This document shows positions 45,819 to 57,949 of a stretch of DNA of 64,000 bases, in pieces. The notes below the pieces were generated by a model. That model did not search any database. It saw only the letters and a program-made list of their open reading frames with translations, and was not told the origin of the DNA. The translations under genes and the position numbers were made by a program. Origin of the DNA: Artocarpus heterophyllus. Lineage: Eukaryota > Streptophyta > Magnoliopsida > Rosales > Moraceae. Numbering within the stretch: position 1 is the first letter of the stretch; each line of letters opens with the position of its first letter. The stretch covers positions 36,297,533 through 36,361,532 of the forward strand of contig CM046354.1 of the NCBI GenBank assembly GCA_025403435.1, given 5' to 3'.

Positions 45819-48716
45819 TAGCTTTCTTCCCCTTAGGAAATTCCATCCTCGAAATTAAGATTTACCTCAAAAGTAGAACAAATGTGAATACAGCTCGCAC
45901 ATAGTTGACTCCAACTCCTAGGTCGCTTTGTCGACGCCATGGTGTTGCCACAGCACTTTCACTAACAGTATATCATGACATCGCAAATTGCTCACTTTTT
46001 GATTGATGATTTCGATTGGCACATCCTTATAGGTTGTATCCTCTTGAATCGACATGTCATAATACGAAACTATTTTGCAAAGGTTGGGTTGGCATTTACA
46101 AAGCATCAACACATGGAGCATATCCTGAACATGAGAAAGCTTGGGAGGGAGATCGAGATGGTAAGCAATTGCATTGACTCAACAAATGATCTTGAATGAC
46201 CTGATATACCTTGGTGCATGTTTACCACTTGCACTAAAATATGTAATTCTTTGCATAGGGAAACTTTAAGAAGTACTAGATCACCATCTTCAAACTCCAG
46301 GAGTCAGCGTCTCTTATTAGCATAACTCTTTTGTCAGCTTTGCATTGCTCACAAACTGTCTCGTATCATGGTGATCTTCTCATTGTTTTCGTGGATCTCA
46401 TCTAGTCTGGTGACAATCCTATCCTTTTATTCTAACCAATAAATTAGTGATCGACACGGTCTTTCGCAAAGTGCCTTAAACAATGCCATACTGATACTCG
46501 CTTAGTAGCTGATATTATATGTGAACTTAGCCAGATGCAAGTGTTTCTTCCAATTCCTGTTTAAGTCCAAAATACAAGTGCACAACATATCCTTAAGAAT
46601 TTGTATAACTTACTTAGACTGATCATTAGTCTGAGGATGAAAAATGTTGCTAAAGTTTAACTCTATGTCCAACGCTTCTTGAAAACTCCTTCAGTATTTA
46701 GCATTAAATCGAGTATCTCTATCAAAAGTGATGGATAGCAGAACTCCATGCAATCTAACTATATACTCAAGATACAATTATCCCAAGACTTTCTTCAAGT
46801 ACGTTAACCTAAATGAAGTAAAGTGCACTGATTTTGTCAACCTGTCAATAGCAACCCAAATAGCATCATGCTTCTACTCTGTCCTTGGTAATCTGGTGAG
46901 AAAATCTATCCTGATATGTTCCTATTTCTACCATGGAAGAAGAAGTGGCTGAAACTGATCGACAGGTTCCTGGTGCTTGGTTTTCACTCGGAGACACGTC
47001 ACACACTTGATGACTTAACCTTGAACATCTTTCTTTATATCTTTCTACCAATACTAACTCTTGAGATCACAATACATCTTGATGCTTCCATGATGAATAT
47101 GGAAATGAGACTTATGCACCTTATCCAATACAGCTTTGGTTAATTTTTCCACTACAGGAACAATTAAACGACCCTTGAAATACAAAGACCCATCTAGATG
47201 CACATTCTATTCATCAAATTGTTCCCCATTCTGAATCAGATTCAAAATCCCCTAAAGATGTTGATCTCGCTACTAGTTCTGTTTCACATAGTAAACAAGT
47301 GCTAGAGTAGATACCAAATTATAAATTATAGCCCAACTATAATCCTCATAATACTATAACCCATACTCATTGACCATAATTTCTCTTCTCTAATCCTTTA
47401 ATGCCAGACAAGTGAGAATTCTAGAAGACTTCTAGCTGAATGTATCTGCCACAACATTTGCCTTCCCGAGATGATACTACAATTTGAAGTCATAATCTTT
47501 TATGAACTCTATCCATCTCCACTATTTCAAATTCAAATCCCATTGCGTGAATAGATGCCTTCAACTTTTATGATTAGAGAAAACTTGAAATGTCACACCA
47601 TAAATATAACAGCTCCAAATCTTTAGCGCATGGATAACCATTGCAAGCTTCAAATCATGAGTTGGGTAATTATGCTCATGCAGCTTCAACTATTACGACC
47701 CATATGCTACAACCCATGCATGTTGCATCAATACACATCCAAGTCCACATCCGGATGAGTCCATGTAAACCTCGTACTGTTCATTACAATTTGGTATAAT
47801 CAACACTAGAGTGATAGTCAACAGAGTCTTTAACTTTTGAAAGGCGTGCTCACACTCTTCGTTCCATTCAAACTAAACTTCTTTCTTAGTCAACCACATC
47901 AATAGTTCTACTATCTTAGAGAAATCTTACATGAACCGTCTACAATACCTAGCAAGTCCAATAAAACTATAGATCTCTGGCACATTCTTCGGTCGTTTCC
48001 ATTATAACACAGTCTCTATCTTGGAAAGATCAACTGAAATGCCTTGACTTGAGATAGCATGTCCTAAAAACTTAACTTCTGTCAACCAAAATTCACACTT
48101 CTATTTCTTAGCGCACAATTGATGCTCCCGAAAGGTCTACAGAACAATCCTTAAATGTTGCTCATGCTCCTCCCAAGTCTAAAAATATACCGGTATATCA
48201 TCAATGAACATGATCACGAATCTATCCAAGTAAGGTCGAAAGTTCTGATTCATCAAGTCCATAAAAGCCCCACGATCTTTCGTTAACCCAAACGACATCA
48301 CAAGAAACTCAAATGTCTATATCGAGTCCTAAAAGTTGCCTTAGAAATATCCTCTCCCTTTACCCTTAGTTGGTGATATCTCAAACACAGATTTATCATC
48401 AAGAAGTACTGCAAACCTCCCAATAGATTGAATAACTCATCGATTCTAGGTAGTGGATACTTATTCTTCATTGTAACCTGATTCAACTGTTGATAATTTA
48501 TAATAACCTATGAGATCCATCATGGTTTTAGCTAACAAGACTGGTACACCCCACTATGACATATTGTTCCTAATATATCCCTTATCTGCAAGCTCTTGAA
48601 GCAACTTTCTTATTTTTTTTTTAATTTTTGTTGGTGCCACACAATATGGTACGATGGAGATTAGAGTGGTTCCAGAAAGTAACTCTATACTAAACTTTAT
48701 TTCACGATATGGCAGT
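45819..48716 (-). pseudogene. pol: Gypsy pol remnant: integrase, RNase H, reverse transcriptase
   Basis: In the minus direction the order is RT, RNase H, integrase, diagnostic of Ty3/gypsy. RT: NQVTMKNKYPLPRIDELFN at 48430-48486 (open frame 48298-48486), then FIDDI (catalytic Asp pair) near 48205 and [14 protein letters not shown] near 48070. RNase H-like: FEWNEECEHAF near 47870. Integrase: a His-His...Cys-Cys zinc domain near 46980-47100, a core with IDFLTRLPRT and WVAIDRLTKSVHF (about 46800-46900) and NIFHPQT near 46650. Many stops and shifts. The 5' part is split off by the solo LTR at 48717. Confidence 0.85.
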
Positions 48717-51700
48717 TGTAACGACCCTTTTTTTCAAGCCGTCACTTAGCATACTTAAACATGTTTCTTAACCTGATCTTACTTACTAGTAAGATTATAC
48801 TAGGTAATTTTTTCTTTCTTAAAACATACTTAAAATTGTTGGAACATCTATTACAATGTAAATTGAAACATAATATAAAACTTGACTTAATACCTTTCAA
48901 ATCATTACATAAAATATATCTTTTAAATTGTTTACATAAAACATTCTTATAAAATAATTCCTTAAACATTTACTTTCTTAAAACTCTTAAAGTAATTTTT
49001 TTTTCAAACAGTGAAAACTTTTTCTTAATATAGCGGAAGAATATAATCTCACAAGACATTGAAACATTCATCGTAAAAGATTGTTTTTAAACTTTTCTCA
49101 TAAAACTTTCTTCATGAACCTTTTCTTGTAAATATTTTTCACAAACATTTTTCATAAAATATTTCTCATAAAACGTTTGACATAAACGTCCCTTTTAAGA
49201 ACATTACGCAAAAGGAATGCAAGCAATATCATAATGCATGATTCCAATTATGCTCAACTATGAACTTCCAATTATGAACTTCTTATTATCATTCATAACT
49301 TGAACTTCTTTACATCATTCTTATCTTTCATTTATCTTAAGTGCATACCAATGCCATCAATTGTGAGATCACAAACATAATTCTTCCCTTGTGGGAGATT
49401 TAAGACCATCAAATAAAAAGGTTATAACTTTAACATAACCTATAAACTTTACATCTAGGAGACTAGTATGCCACTTTAATTATCATCTTTGATTTATCTT
49501 CTTGTAAACTTTAACGTACATATCAGATGCTAATATATCATATGCCATAACTTAATGCTTAAACATTAAACATAACATATGTAATCATATTGCATATCAT
49601 AATTTGAACTTTTTAAACATTATGCATAACAAATGCAAACATATTTCAAACATATACAAATATATATAGCATTTGAAATTATTTTCTTCATGCCATAGGA
49701 GAGTTTTGAAACTTATTTAGACTTAGCTCTAGCATTCCCATTTCATTCCATTTCCTTCTATTAGTTGGCTTTATGTCATGTTCAAATGATACCTGACTAT
49801 GAGCTAACTTTCTTATTATCGACCTATTTGATCAATAGTACAACTTATATGTTAACCTTTCGTTCCATATACTTAACTTTGTTTCTTATTGGTTTACCTT
49901 TCTTTTACTTAACTTAAGCCTCCCTTAGTAAAATTTTTCTGTCTACGGTTTCATTACTTGATTTATTATAGAACTTTTCAATTTAAAGGCATTTTGCTAA
50001 TTCGAAGTGCTCAAGCTCTGTTTTAGTGATCTCCTCAAAAGGACGGTTTTACTCTGAATGGGTTTTTTGTAGTCTCATAACTTACTAAACTTCTCGTTTT
50101 ACTTTATTATCCCGTTACTAGTGGGTTATGAAAAAATTCCTGTTAAAGAGCATTTTCCTAAATCGAGCATTTCAAGGATCCATTTTGGCTATTTTATAAA
50201 AAATGATCATTTTGCCCTTGACAGGTCTTAAAACTTTTAGAACCTATTTTTAAAAAATTAAATTTCCCCCCTTCTCGTAATGTTGCAAAAAAAAAAAAAA
50301 TCGGTTTTCTTTTCCTAAATAATCTATTTTATCAAAACTCTACGATTTTGACTCGTATATGAAAATCTTGACGATTATCACTTTAACATACTTTTCTTAG
50401 AAAAATCCCAAATTCCTTTTGGGCTTTCAAACATAAATTTACTTACAGCCCATATCTATATAGGCAGCCATCTTTACATAGTAAAAATTCTCGTTCCATA
50501 TGGTTTTATGTTTTTGGTCCGAAACACAAAATCTTAACCTTTTGCCTTCGAGACCAAAAATAATCATCTTATATCAAAACATCCTGTTTTTTTCAAGGAT
50601 TAAAACTTACAAAATCTTCTTGATCAAACTTAAAAAATTTCAAAACTTTTTTCTTATTTAATTGTTTTGAAATTTTGTGATTAAAATTTATAAAATTCAT
50701 AACTCTCAAACTGTGTGGAATTTGCACAAACCGTCCATGCTTTTTCATAGCTTCTAGAAGTTCTATAGTTTTTGTGTCTTAATTTCCTCAAATTCTAACC
50801 ATATATGAGAGTTTTGGTCTTTTTCAAAACCGTCTAGTTTGAAATAATCTTTTCAATTTTGTTCTTTTGGAATTTACAAAACTTTGTTTATAAAACTTGT
50901 TAATCTCACCATTTTGGACAAATCTTGTGTTTTGTTTGGAAAGTAAATCAGTCTCTAAGGTTGCCAAAATCTTCATTCTTTGAAAACCATCAAAACTTGT
51001 GTTTGAATAAAGTTTGCTAAACTTTTCTTTTAAAGCTTAAAACCCTAGTTTTTCTAGCATCCATCAACACCATCATATATGAAACAGATAACATCATCAT
51101 GCCAAGGTATTTTTCCTCTCTTTTTGACACTTGAAAGCTTCCAAATTCCTGTGACATCAAGTCCATACCATATCATAAAAATCTCATTCAAAACTTGAGC
51201 AAAACACATAAAACTTCAAACTTTCAAAGCTAATGTTTAGGTTATGAAAGATTTATCAAGCTTTAAAGTCCTCCTTTGTGGTACTTCAAACCTTGCTATT
51301 CCTTCTTACAAAAACCATGACAAAATCCCCGTTAAAACCCATCAAAGCTTAAGATAAACATCTAAAGCCTAGAGGAAGGAGTTAAGATTTTTACCCCTAA
51401 AAGTGCCTATTCTTAAACTGGAGCACTTGAACTTGATTTTAAACTTGATTAGAGGTTGAATTTTTGAAAAATATGGAGAGGGACATGGGGGATTATGGCT
51501 GGTTTCTTAGGAACTAAGTTGGTGTGTTTTTTTTTTCATGTTTGAATGAAAAAAAAGATAGAGATAAGTTAGTGTTTATCTCTTAGGTCCTTATTAGCAA
51601 AATAACCTTGTTTAGGACTAAATTGTAAATAAAAAATTTGCTCTTATCCACGTGTTAAAATCAACCATTATGGGAGAGATGTTGCCAATTTTACATCTTT

Positions 51701-52338
51701 AGAGTGTTTCATAGTGTGTCCCATACACCTTTACACAGTCCAAATTTACACTCAGTATTTTTCTATACTGTCGGTATATTTCTCATACTACTAGTATGCT
51801 TTCCTATACAGTTAATGAGGTCCCACAACCTTGTATACTGATCTATATCCTTCACATAGTATAGTTCCTATACTAGTTAGTTTTATACAGTCCAATTTTC
51901 ATACTACTTAATTTAATGCAGTATAATCCTTTTACTGCATTATTCTAATACTGCATATTGCTATTCTGCTTAATTCTTATACTATAGAATTTTTCATATT
52001 TCCATACAATATTTTCCTTTTATTGTCTTTCTATCTTAAAATTTGTTGCAACATATTCTGCAACAATTAAGCTTTCTAACTAATTTTCATATCATTTCTT
52101 CTTTGTTTAGGATTGTATTATGATTTTTAATCTTAAAAATCCTATATTTATTCTTATTAAATTTGTCACAAAAATTAGAATTAAACAATAATTCTTGTTT
52201 TCACTAAAATTGCTATTAAAATACTTAACACATTTTCAAGCACAAACTTTAGCTCACAAAATTTGTACATCATTTGCTTAACATAATCCCTTAATTAGTA
52301 CATAGTTAATTCACTAAAAATTCTCGAGTATCATAGTG
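48717..52338 (-). repeat. Solo LTR (family B) inserted in gypsy pol
   Basis: A 3.6-kb coding-free block starts TGTAACGACCC at 48717 and has GCAGT on both sides (48712-48716 and 52339-52343). If it is removed, the gypsy reading on either side runs on through the segment between protease and RT. A minus orientation is inferred because the U3-like ATACTG-rich zone (51720-51990) lies at the high end. The high-end terminus is decayed (no clear CA), so it may be a few bases off. It is related to 23183-24735. Frames at 48742-48969 on both strands are not genes. Confidence 0.72.
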
Positions 52339-52483
52339 GCAGTCCAATGACTTGTCAAGAAAGACATCCTCCTTGAACTCATTAACCACCAAAATGGCGG
52401 TGTTCTCACCGATTACACATGACTCACTCTTTAAGGCAGAGAGAAGTGCATAACAAGCTAAGTTCCTTCTTCCACCAAAATCC
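52339..52483 (-). pseudogene. pol: Gypsy pol fragment upstream of RT
   Basis: On the minus strand it reads ACYALLSALKSESCV and then VVNEFKEDVF, the conserved region just before gypsy RT. It stops being recognisable at about 52470-52490, where CACTA-type sequence begins. The 5' LTR, gag and protease of this gypsy element were not found in the window. Confidence 0.62.
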
Positions 52484-53089
52484 CACCTTCAACAAGAATT
52501 TTGTAAGATTTACATATGATATTCACATATGTTTATCTACCATGAAGATTTATTTAATAAACATTGTGGTAATTTGGTTAGGGAAAAAAATAGCTTGAAT
52601 TTATGAAATCCCATAGGATAGTCAATCCTGTGTGTTTTCATTAATGCAAGGTCCTGATATGAAAATAAAATATTTATAATGAATTAAATTTTAACACATA
52701 GTTAAATACACAAAGTTAGTGATCTATTAACTATATCTAAGATACCTAGTTAAAAAATTTCTCACTCAACTCTAGCCTCCTCTATCCTATCACCTATTTA
52801 AAATTGCATGAATATTCCATTATTGATAAAAATTATGTCCCACATATAACGTAAAATAAACAAAACGCATTCAATATTGCCTTGTTGCATGGGACACTTG
52901 TAGCGGGTATATAACGTTTGTTTGTTTGGTTGCAATGTTACATTGACTCTTGCTTTAAGCCTCCAATCATTAAGGGTTCTAATGATGTATCAAAATACAA
53001 AAGAATTACAATCAATAATGTAATATGTATCAAATTGTAATTTAGAGCAAAAACTCATACTAACATGTTAGTAACTTTTACAAAATCTT

Positions 53090-53520
53090 CACATGGTGGT
53101 TGTCTAGGAGGATCAAACCAAAGTACTTGGTCCTCCAATGGTGCAATAAATGCCAACATCTAATGTTTCCCTACATTGTATGGCATAAAGTATAATTTTC
53201 CTCTTGGTGCGTGATGTAAAAGGGCGATAGGGGAATTAGTGCGCTCTGTAACAACATGATCTCGGCTTAATGTTAGATAAGTACTAGAGAAATAAAGCAG
53301 AATTATTGAGCATAGCCCCCATGTTCCCAACATTTCACCAAAAAAACTACAATAAAAATAGCACATGAACTTTTTTTAATAACAATATAAGTGCACTTGA
53401 TAAAAAAAAATTAAGAATCAATGATAAATCTGTTACTTGAGGTATACCATTATACAATTTGTACTAATTTTGCCATAGTCGGTGAAATAATAAATGTCTT
53501 TGTAACCAACATAGGTAGGC
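53090..53520 (-). pseudogene. C48 (Ulp1-like) protease remnant of a CACTA element
   Basis: Minus-strand pieces read YVGYKDIYYF, KISTNCIMVYL, then after shifts FMPYNVGKHWMLAFIAP and LWFDPPRQPP. The GxHW histidine and the following Asp match the catalytic layout of Ulp1/SUMO-protease-like domains carried by many plant CACTA elements. The downstream Gln and Cys were not identified. The open frame 53160-53366 covers the histidine part. Role in transposition is not established for the family. Confidence 0.62.
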
Positions 53521-54299
53521 ATCTCATTGCCATTGTTTGTTGTTGGTATGGGGCATTCTATGTGCATTCTCCCATGCATGACACTTTCTATGTATAAAGC
53601 CAACAGCTTAAAATTGGTCTAGTACTACAAAGAAGTCAAATAAAGGCAGCAACAATTGTTGCCAATGACGTCACCCACATTTGTTGCCTTTGTTGTCAGG
53701 AAAGGTATTTTTACTGCTCTAATTTTAGGTGCAATAATATGAAATTTCATGTTTCCCTCCCTGAGGAGTTTTTCATAGATTGTATTAGTTGAAAGACTCT
53801 CCATCTATGGCTTTTCAAATGCAACAAGCACATGCCATCATTAATTGGATCATCAAGAAGGAGCTTGCAATCTTGATGTTCATTAGCCTCGCCATCATGA
53901 GGAGACCTTGGAGCTTGTTTCTCGTGAAAGGTGTAGCAAGCCTTTTATTGTGTTGAACAATGGTTGCTGCAATGTTCTCCTTATACATCAGGAGGCCAAC
54001 ACTTTATCGTGCACATGGCGTTTGTACAACATTCTGCAGTCTTGCAATTTCGGATTGCAAATTCAATACTCCAGGATTAACTTTTGAATTTGATCAAGTT
54101 TTGAAGTATTGAGACTGCTTAGTGAACTTAGTTGATTGCAAATGCTTCCTATATGTTTAGGTCTTTCAATGCCTTGGTCAATATGTCATTGTTGGTGATG
54201 AATTCAAAAGGTCCTTTGAGACTGCTGCTCTATGTATTCATCCGATAAAATAATAATATTATTGTTCTTAATATGTTTCCAAAGTTATAAGGGAGCAAA

Positions 54300-54830
54300 T
54301 TTAGGATTTTAGTTTCATAAACTTACTATCGATTTATCAATTGGTACGAATGATGGATCCGTAATTTGCCCATCAAGATGTTCAGCTACAACTCTTCTCT
54401 TGATGATCATTCCCCTTTCTCTACAAGTTGTATTTCACTAGGTTAGTAAAACATTAAAAATGAAATCATTGATATATGCAATAAGAGTAAGATATTAAAG
54501 GACCAATTGTTGTTTAATTTTTCTATATCCGTTTTAGCCTCCAATTGATGAGTATTCATTTTGTGCTTTTATTTCACTTGCATGTGCAACTAGTAGTTGG
54601 AAATCTTCAAAATGTCGAAACTCTAGAAATTTTATTCAATCATCCTTGTATATAGTGGGGTACTAGTGTACTACTCTAGGAGGTGGCTTCAATAGATTGT
54701 TATCCTCTATAAAAGTGATGTAGAGGTTAGATCTAAGCCACCTTGCTAGTTCACTGCAAAACTTCAAAGCAGTTTTTCTATACCACTTATCCACAGTAAG
54801 ACTTTGATAGATCTCTCTTCAAATTAAATC
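54300..54830 (-). pseudogene. Transposase_24-like remnant of a CACTA element
   Basis: On the minus strand, with several stops, VDKWYRKTALKFC and LARWLRS are followed by LKPPPRVV, IKFLEFRHFEDFQ and NEYSSIGG. The order of a Trp/Lys-rich start, a Pro-Pro turn, an aromatic helix and a Gly-Gly-Tyr-like end resembles the plant transposase (Ptta/En/Spm, transposase_24) family. The assignment is by eye and tentative. Confidence 0.45.
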
Positions 54831-55122
54831 TATTATTTGTTTAGGTCCTTAGTTCTCCAATCATATTTGCATATAGGAACTTCCTCTAGACTAGGTACTC
54901 CAATCTAACTATTTAATTCATGTAATACTCCTCAAACTAACTAATAAGCTCGTGGAAAGCCTATTTAGTTAGGACAAAGAGTATCAATCTTTCATTTACA
55001 TTATAAATGTTATGGTTTACTTAAAATATTCATTTCATTATAAAAGAATTTTTAAACTATTGTTTCACTCATTTCCTTATGTACAACATATATAGTATTT
55101 TAAAATGAGATGTGCAATATAC

Positions 55123-56708
55123 TGTTACATCCAGAGTTAGTAATATATCTCTTTATAAAACCATAACGGAGTTGCTAAGTTTGACAAACTAGAGTTCCAA
55201 AATAAGCTTCAAAAGCTGATCTAAAACATGGCATATGAACAAATCTCTGTCCGACAGCTGTGGATACTCGTTCAACCCTTAACTCTGTACATCCTCACTT
55301 GCATCATAACAACTATAATGAGCTAAAAGCTTAGAAAGTAGAAACTAATGCATGAACATGAACATTCAATGAAAGTGCAATCAACTATTTTCTTTTATCA
55401 GTTTTCTTTCAACAATTCTTACTTTTTTTAGGCAGCCTTGGAGTGCAGTACTTAACTGGTAAGTTGGCTAATGTAATGAGAATAATAATACAGGGTTTCT
55501 ATCTTGGTCTTTAGACCTTAGGTATTTGCTCTATTCAGTCTTAGTCTTTGTTGCTTTTTTTTACCTTGGATTTTCAACCTCAAAGTATTGACAACCCTTT
55601 CTTGGGTCCGTTGGTCCCACCCGAGTCGCGTATGTACCCGACCACCAATTAAGCACCAAACCCCCATTTTAGTTAAAAACCTCATTCCCCTTTTAGATCA
55701 TATCATATGTTATAAGGTAAATATCTTGAATCATAAGTTCTTTTGAACAATCTATATCATTCCTAAATAATGACAATCCAATCAATGCACCTTTAAACAC
55801 AACATGACATAGTTCTTGTGATGCAGTAAATAGTAGTTTCTACTTACCTTGACTCCAATTTGTGTTAAGTGAAAGGATTAGTCCTCATAGAAGATAAGAT
55901 GTGCTAAAGGCCAACCATTATAAAATCCTATATCATTTAATTTCTCATAAACCAAACTCATTGACCTAGGTTATAAATTCATATTATAAGGGTTTCGTGT
56001 TGAACCAAACACAAAATGGGGCGAGTATAATAATGTCAAAATGCACATTTATGGCCAAGGAACATGCTATACTGTTAAAAATATATTAAACATAGAGGTT
56101 AGGTGTTCCATCGTCTCAACAAAAATGCATATCCATATATTTTTGCTGCAAATTACAAATTATCAAATGCATAACAATTTTACAACTTTTTAAACAAAAC
56201 AAGCTTTTAATGTTCACTAACATTTCCAAACAAGTGCAACTTGTTTACCCAATTAAATCAAATACAAACAAGTGCAACGTAATTTTCGTTAACCTAGTCA
56301 ACCAACCATTCAAATTCCACCATTTTGCATAATTTGAATTCTAACAAAATCTAAATATTTCAAGGTATAAATAGGAAAAAACAATTAGTTTAGAATACAT
56401 TTAAAATGGAAAAACACTTTCTAATAAATTCGTAACCGTTTAACACACTAATCTTCCTTATTGAGAAACTGAGCTTTTCACTGCAATTTAAACTTTTGAA
56501 AAATGTATTAGATGATATATTAATAATTCAATGTCATATTTATTCAATATAATCATTTTTATGTATGATTCAATCTTCTAAATAATGAGTACTTATGCTC
56601 GTAAGATTTGCTTTTTATATGCTCGAAATTTAATAACGTGTGCTCATTAAATGCATATATATGCAAGATGTTTATTACTAGCTAATTTTGAGTTAATTGG
56701 GTATTACA
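55123..56708 (-). repeat. Gypsy-type LTR remnant
   Basis: The plus strand starts TGTTACATCC and ends GGGTATTACA; the minus sense begins TGTAATACCC and ends GGATGTAACA, a common gypsy LTR form. It has a GAGCTAAAAGCTTAG block (about 55320) like the GCTCAGT block of the family A LTRs. The 5-bp flanks (TATAC and ATTTA) do not match, so the ends may be off or the insertion rearranged. Confidence 0.5.
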
Positions 56709-57600
56709 ATTTATCTCCTAGCTTGCCATTTGCTCGGCCCTTTTCGTTACAGGTAACTTTAATTCTTTCACCCGTTGCTCTTATCCTATAGAATTTTTTT
56801 CATTAAAGTCATTGTTCGTTCCCTATTGACTTAGGGAAAAAATATTGTTTTCCTTTAGAGTTTCCCCTTGTTTTTTCCTTTTCCATGTTACGATGAAAAC
56901 ATTACATTCTCTTTATTGCCCTCTCACGAAATTTTTACTTAGTCTAAGCCAAATGGTCATCCAAAACAATCCTATATGTAAAACAATCACATATACCAAA
57001 TCACTATTAACCAACAATCACATAAACCAAAACTAATTAACCAAACTAATAGTAATTAACATACTAATTAAAATTAATATGAACTAAGTTATAAAACTAA
57101 TTAGCAAAATAATCTCATATTCATGACAACAACCACATACACCAAATCAATATCACTACAAAATCATATTGAATCTACAAGATCTTGGTGTCTTAAGTTT
57201 CATTATTTTGAGCCAATTGACGATCTTAGAAATGTAATTTTGCATTTGCTTCCCTGATGCATTAGTTGATGTCAGAGCCTTATTGTGCTCCTTTACCATG
57301 TCTCATCATCAACATCCCAACTGCTATCCTAACGTGTATGCCAAACCATTCACTCTTCTCCATTGACAAGTGAAGGTATTATAGTTTTCTTTGTTGCTAT
57401 GTCAGGTCTAAAGCATTGATTATAGAACAAACAAAAACATTATTACTGTGTTGTTTCATATTGAATTTAGTTTGAACTTTAATTATTTTTTCAAGATGTT
57501 TATATGTAAATATTTGATTTTTATTATATGGTCCTTGTAGTGGATATATAACATATGGGATTGGCCACCCCTAGAAAACTGAATTTTTGCAATTTCTTTT
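56709..57600. other. AT-rich stretch, no supported gene
   Basis: Repeated AACCAAACTAAT/TAATTA low-complexity sequence at about 57000-57110. On the minus strand near 57200-57310 there is a short clean frame with MVKEHNKALTS and MQNYISKIVNWL whose family I do not recognise; it could be a CACTA coding scrap. Confidence 0.35.
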
Positions 57601-57946
57601 TAACTAAAGAGCTTTCCATGATGCTTTTTGGTGAAAACCATTGTAGTATCCTACCTTTTCATGATGGTTCTCACAAAAAAACTATTATTGTATCCAGATT
57701 TCCATAATGGTTTTTGGTGAAAACCATCGTGGAAATTGGGGGGGGGGGGGGGGCGGGGGGCGGGGGGGGGGGGGGGGTGCGTTTACTGAAAAGGCACTAA
57801 GGTTCTATGTTCCCACGATGGTCAGAAAAATCTTCATGGTATCTTTTGAGGTACCATGATGTTGGATTTCATAATTTTTTTTACCATCGTGGTAACTATC
57901 CAAGATAATTTTTAAATCGTTATGGATTCCATTATTTTTAGTAGTG
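57601..57946. repeat. CACTA terminus with CATGATGG/CCATCGTGG repeats and a poly-G tract
   Basis: The right end CATTATTTTTAGTAGTG at 57930-57946 is the complement of a CACTACTAAAAAT terminal repeat. The 300 bp before it holds many CCATGATGGTTTT / AAAACCATCGTGG units. An almost pure G tract of about 40 bases at 57738-57777, with two C interruptions, sits in the middle. The terminus cuts the TNP2 remnant (57950 onward). Confidence 0.6.
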
Positions 57947-57949
57947 AAC

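Noticed and set aside
57154..57946. Small complete CACTA element between CACTACAAAATC at 57154 and GTAGTG at 57946
   Set aside because: The 3-bp flanks (TAT and AAC) do not match, and the left side lacks the subterminal repeats seen on the right.
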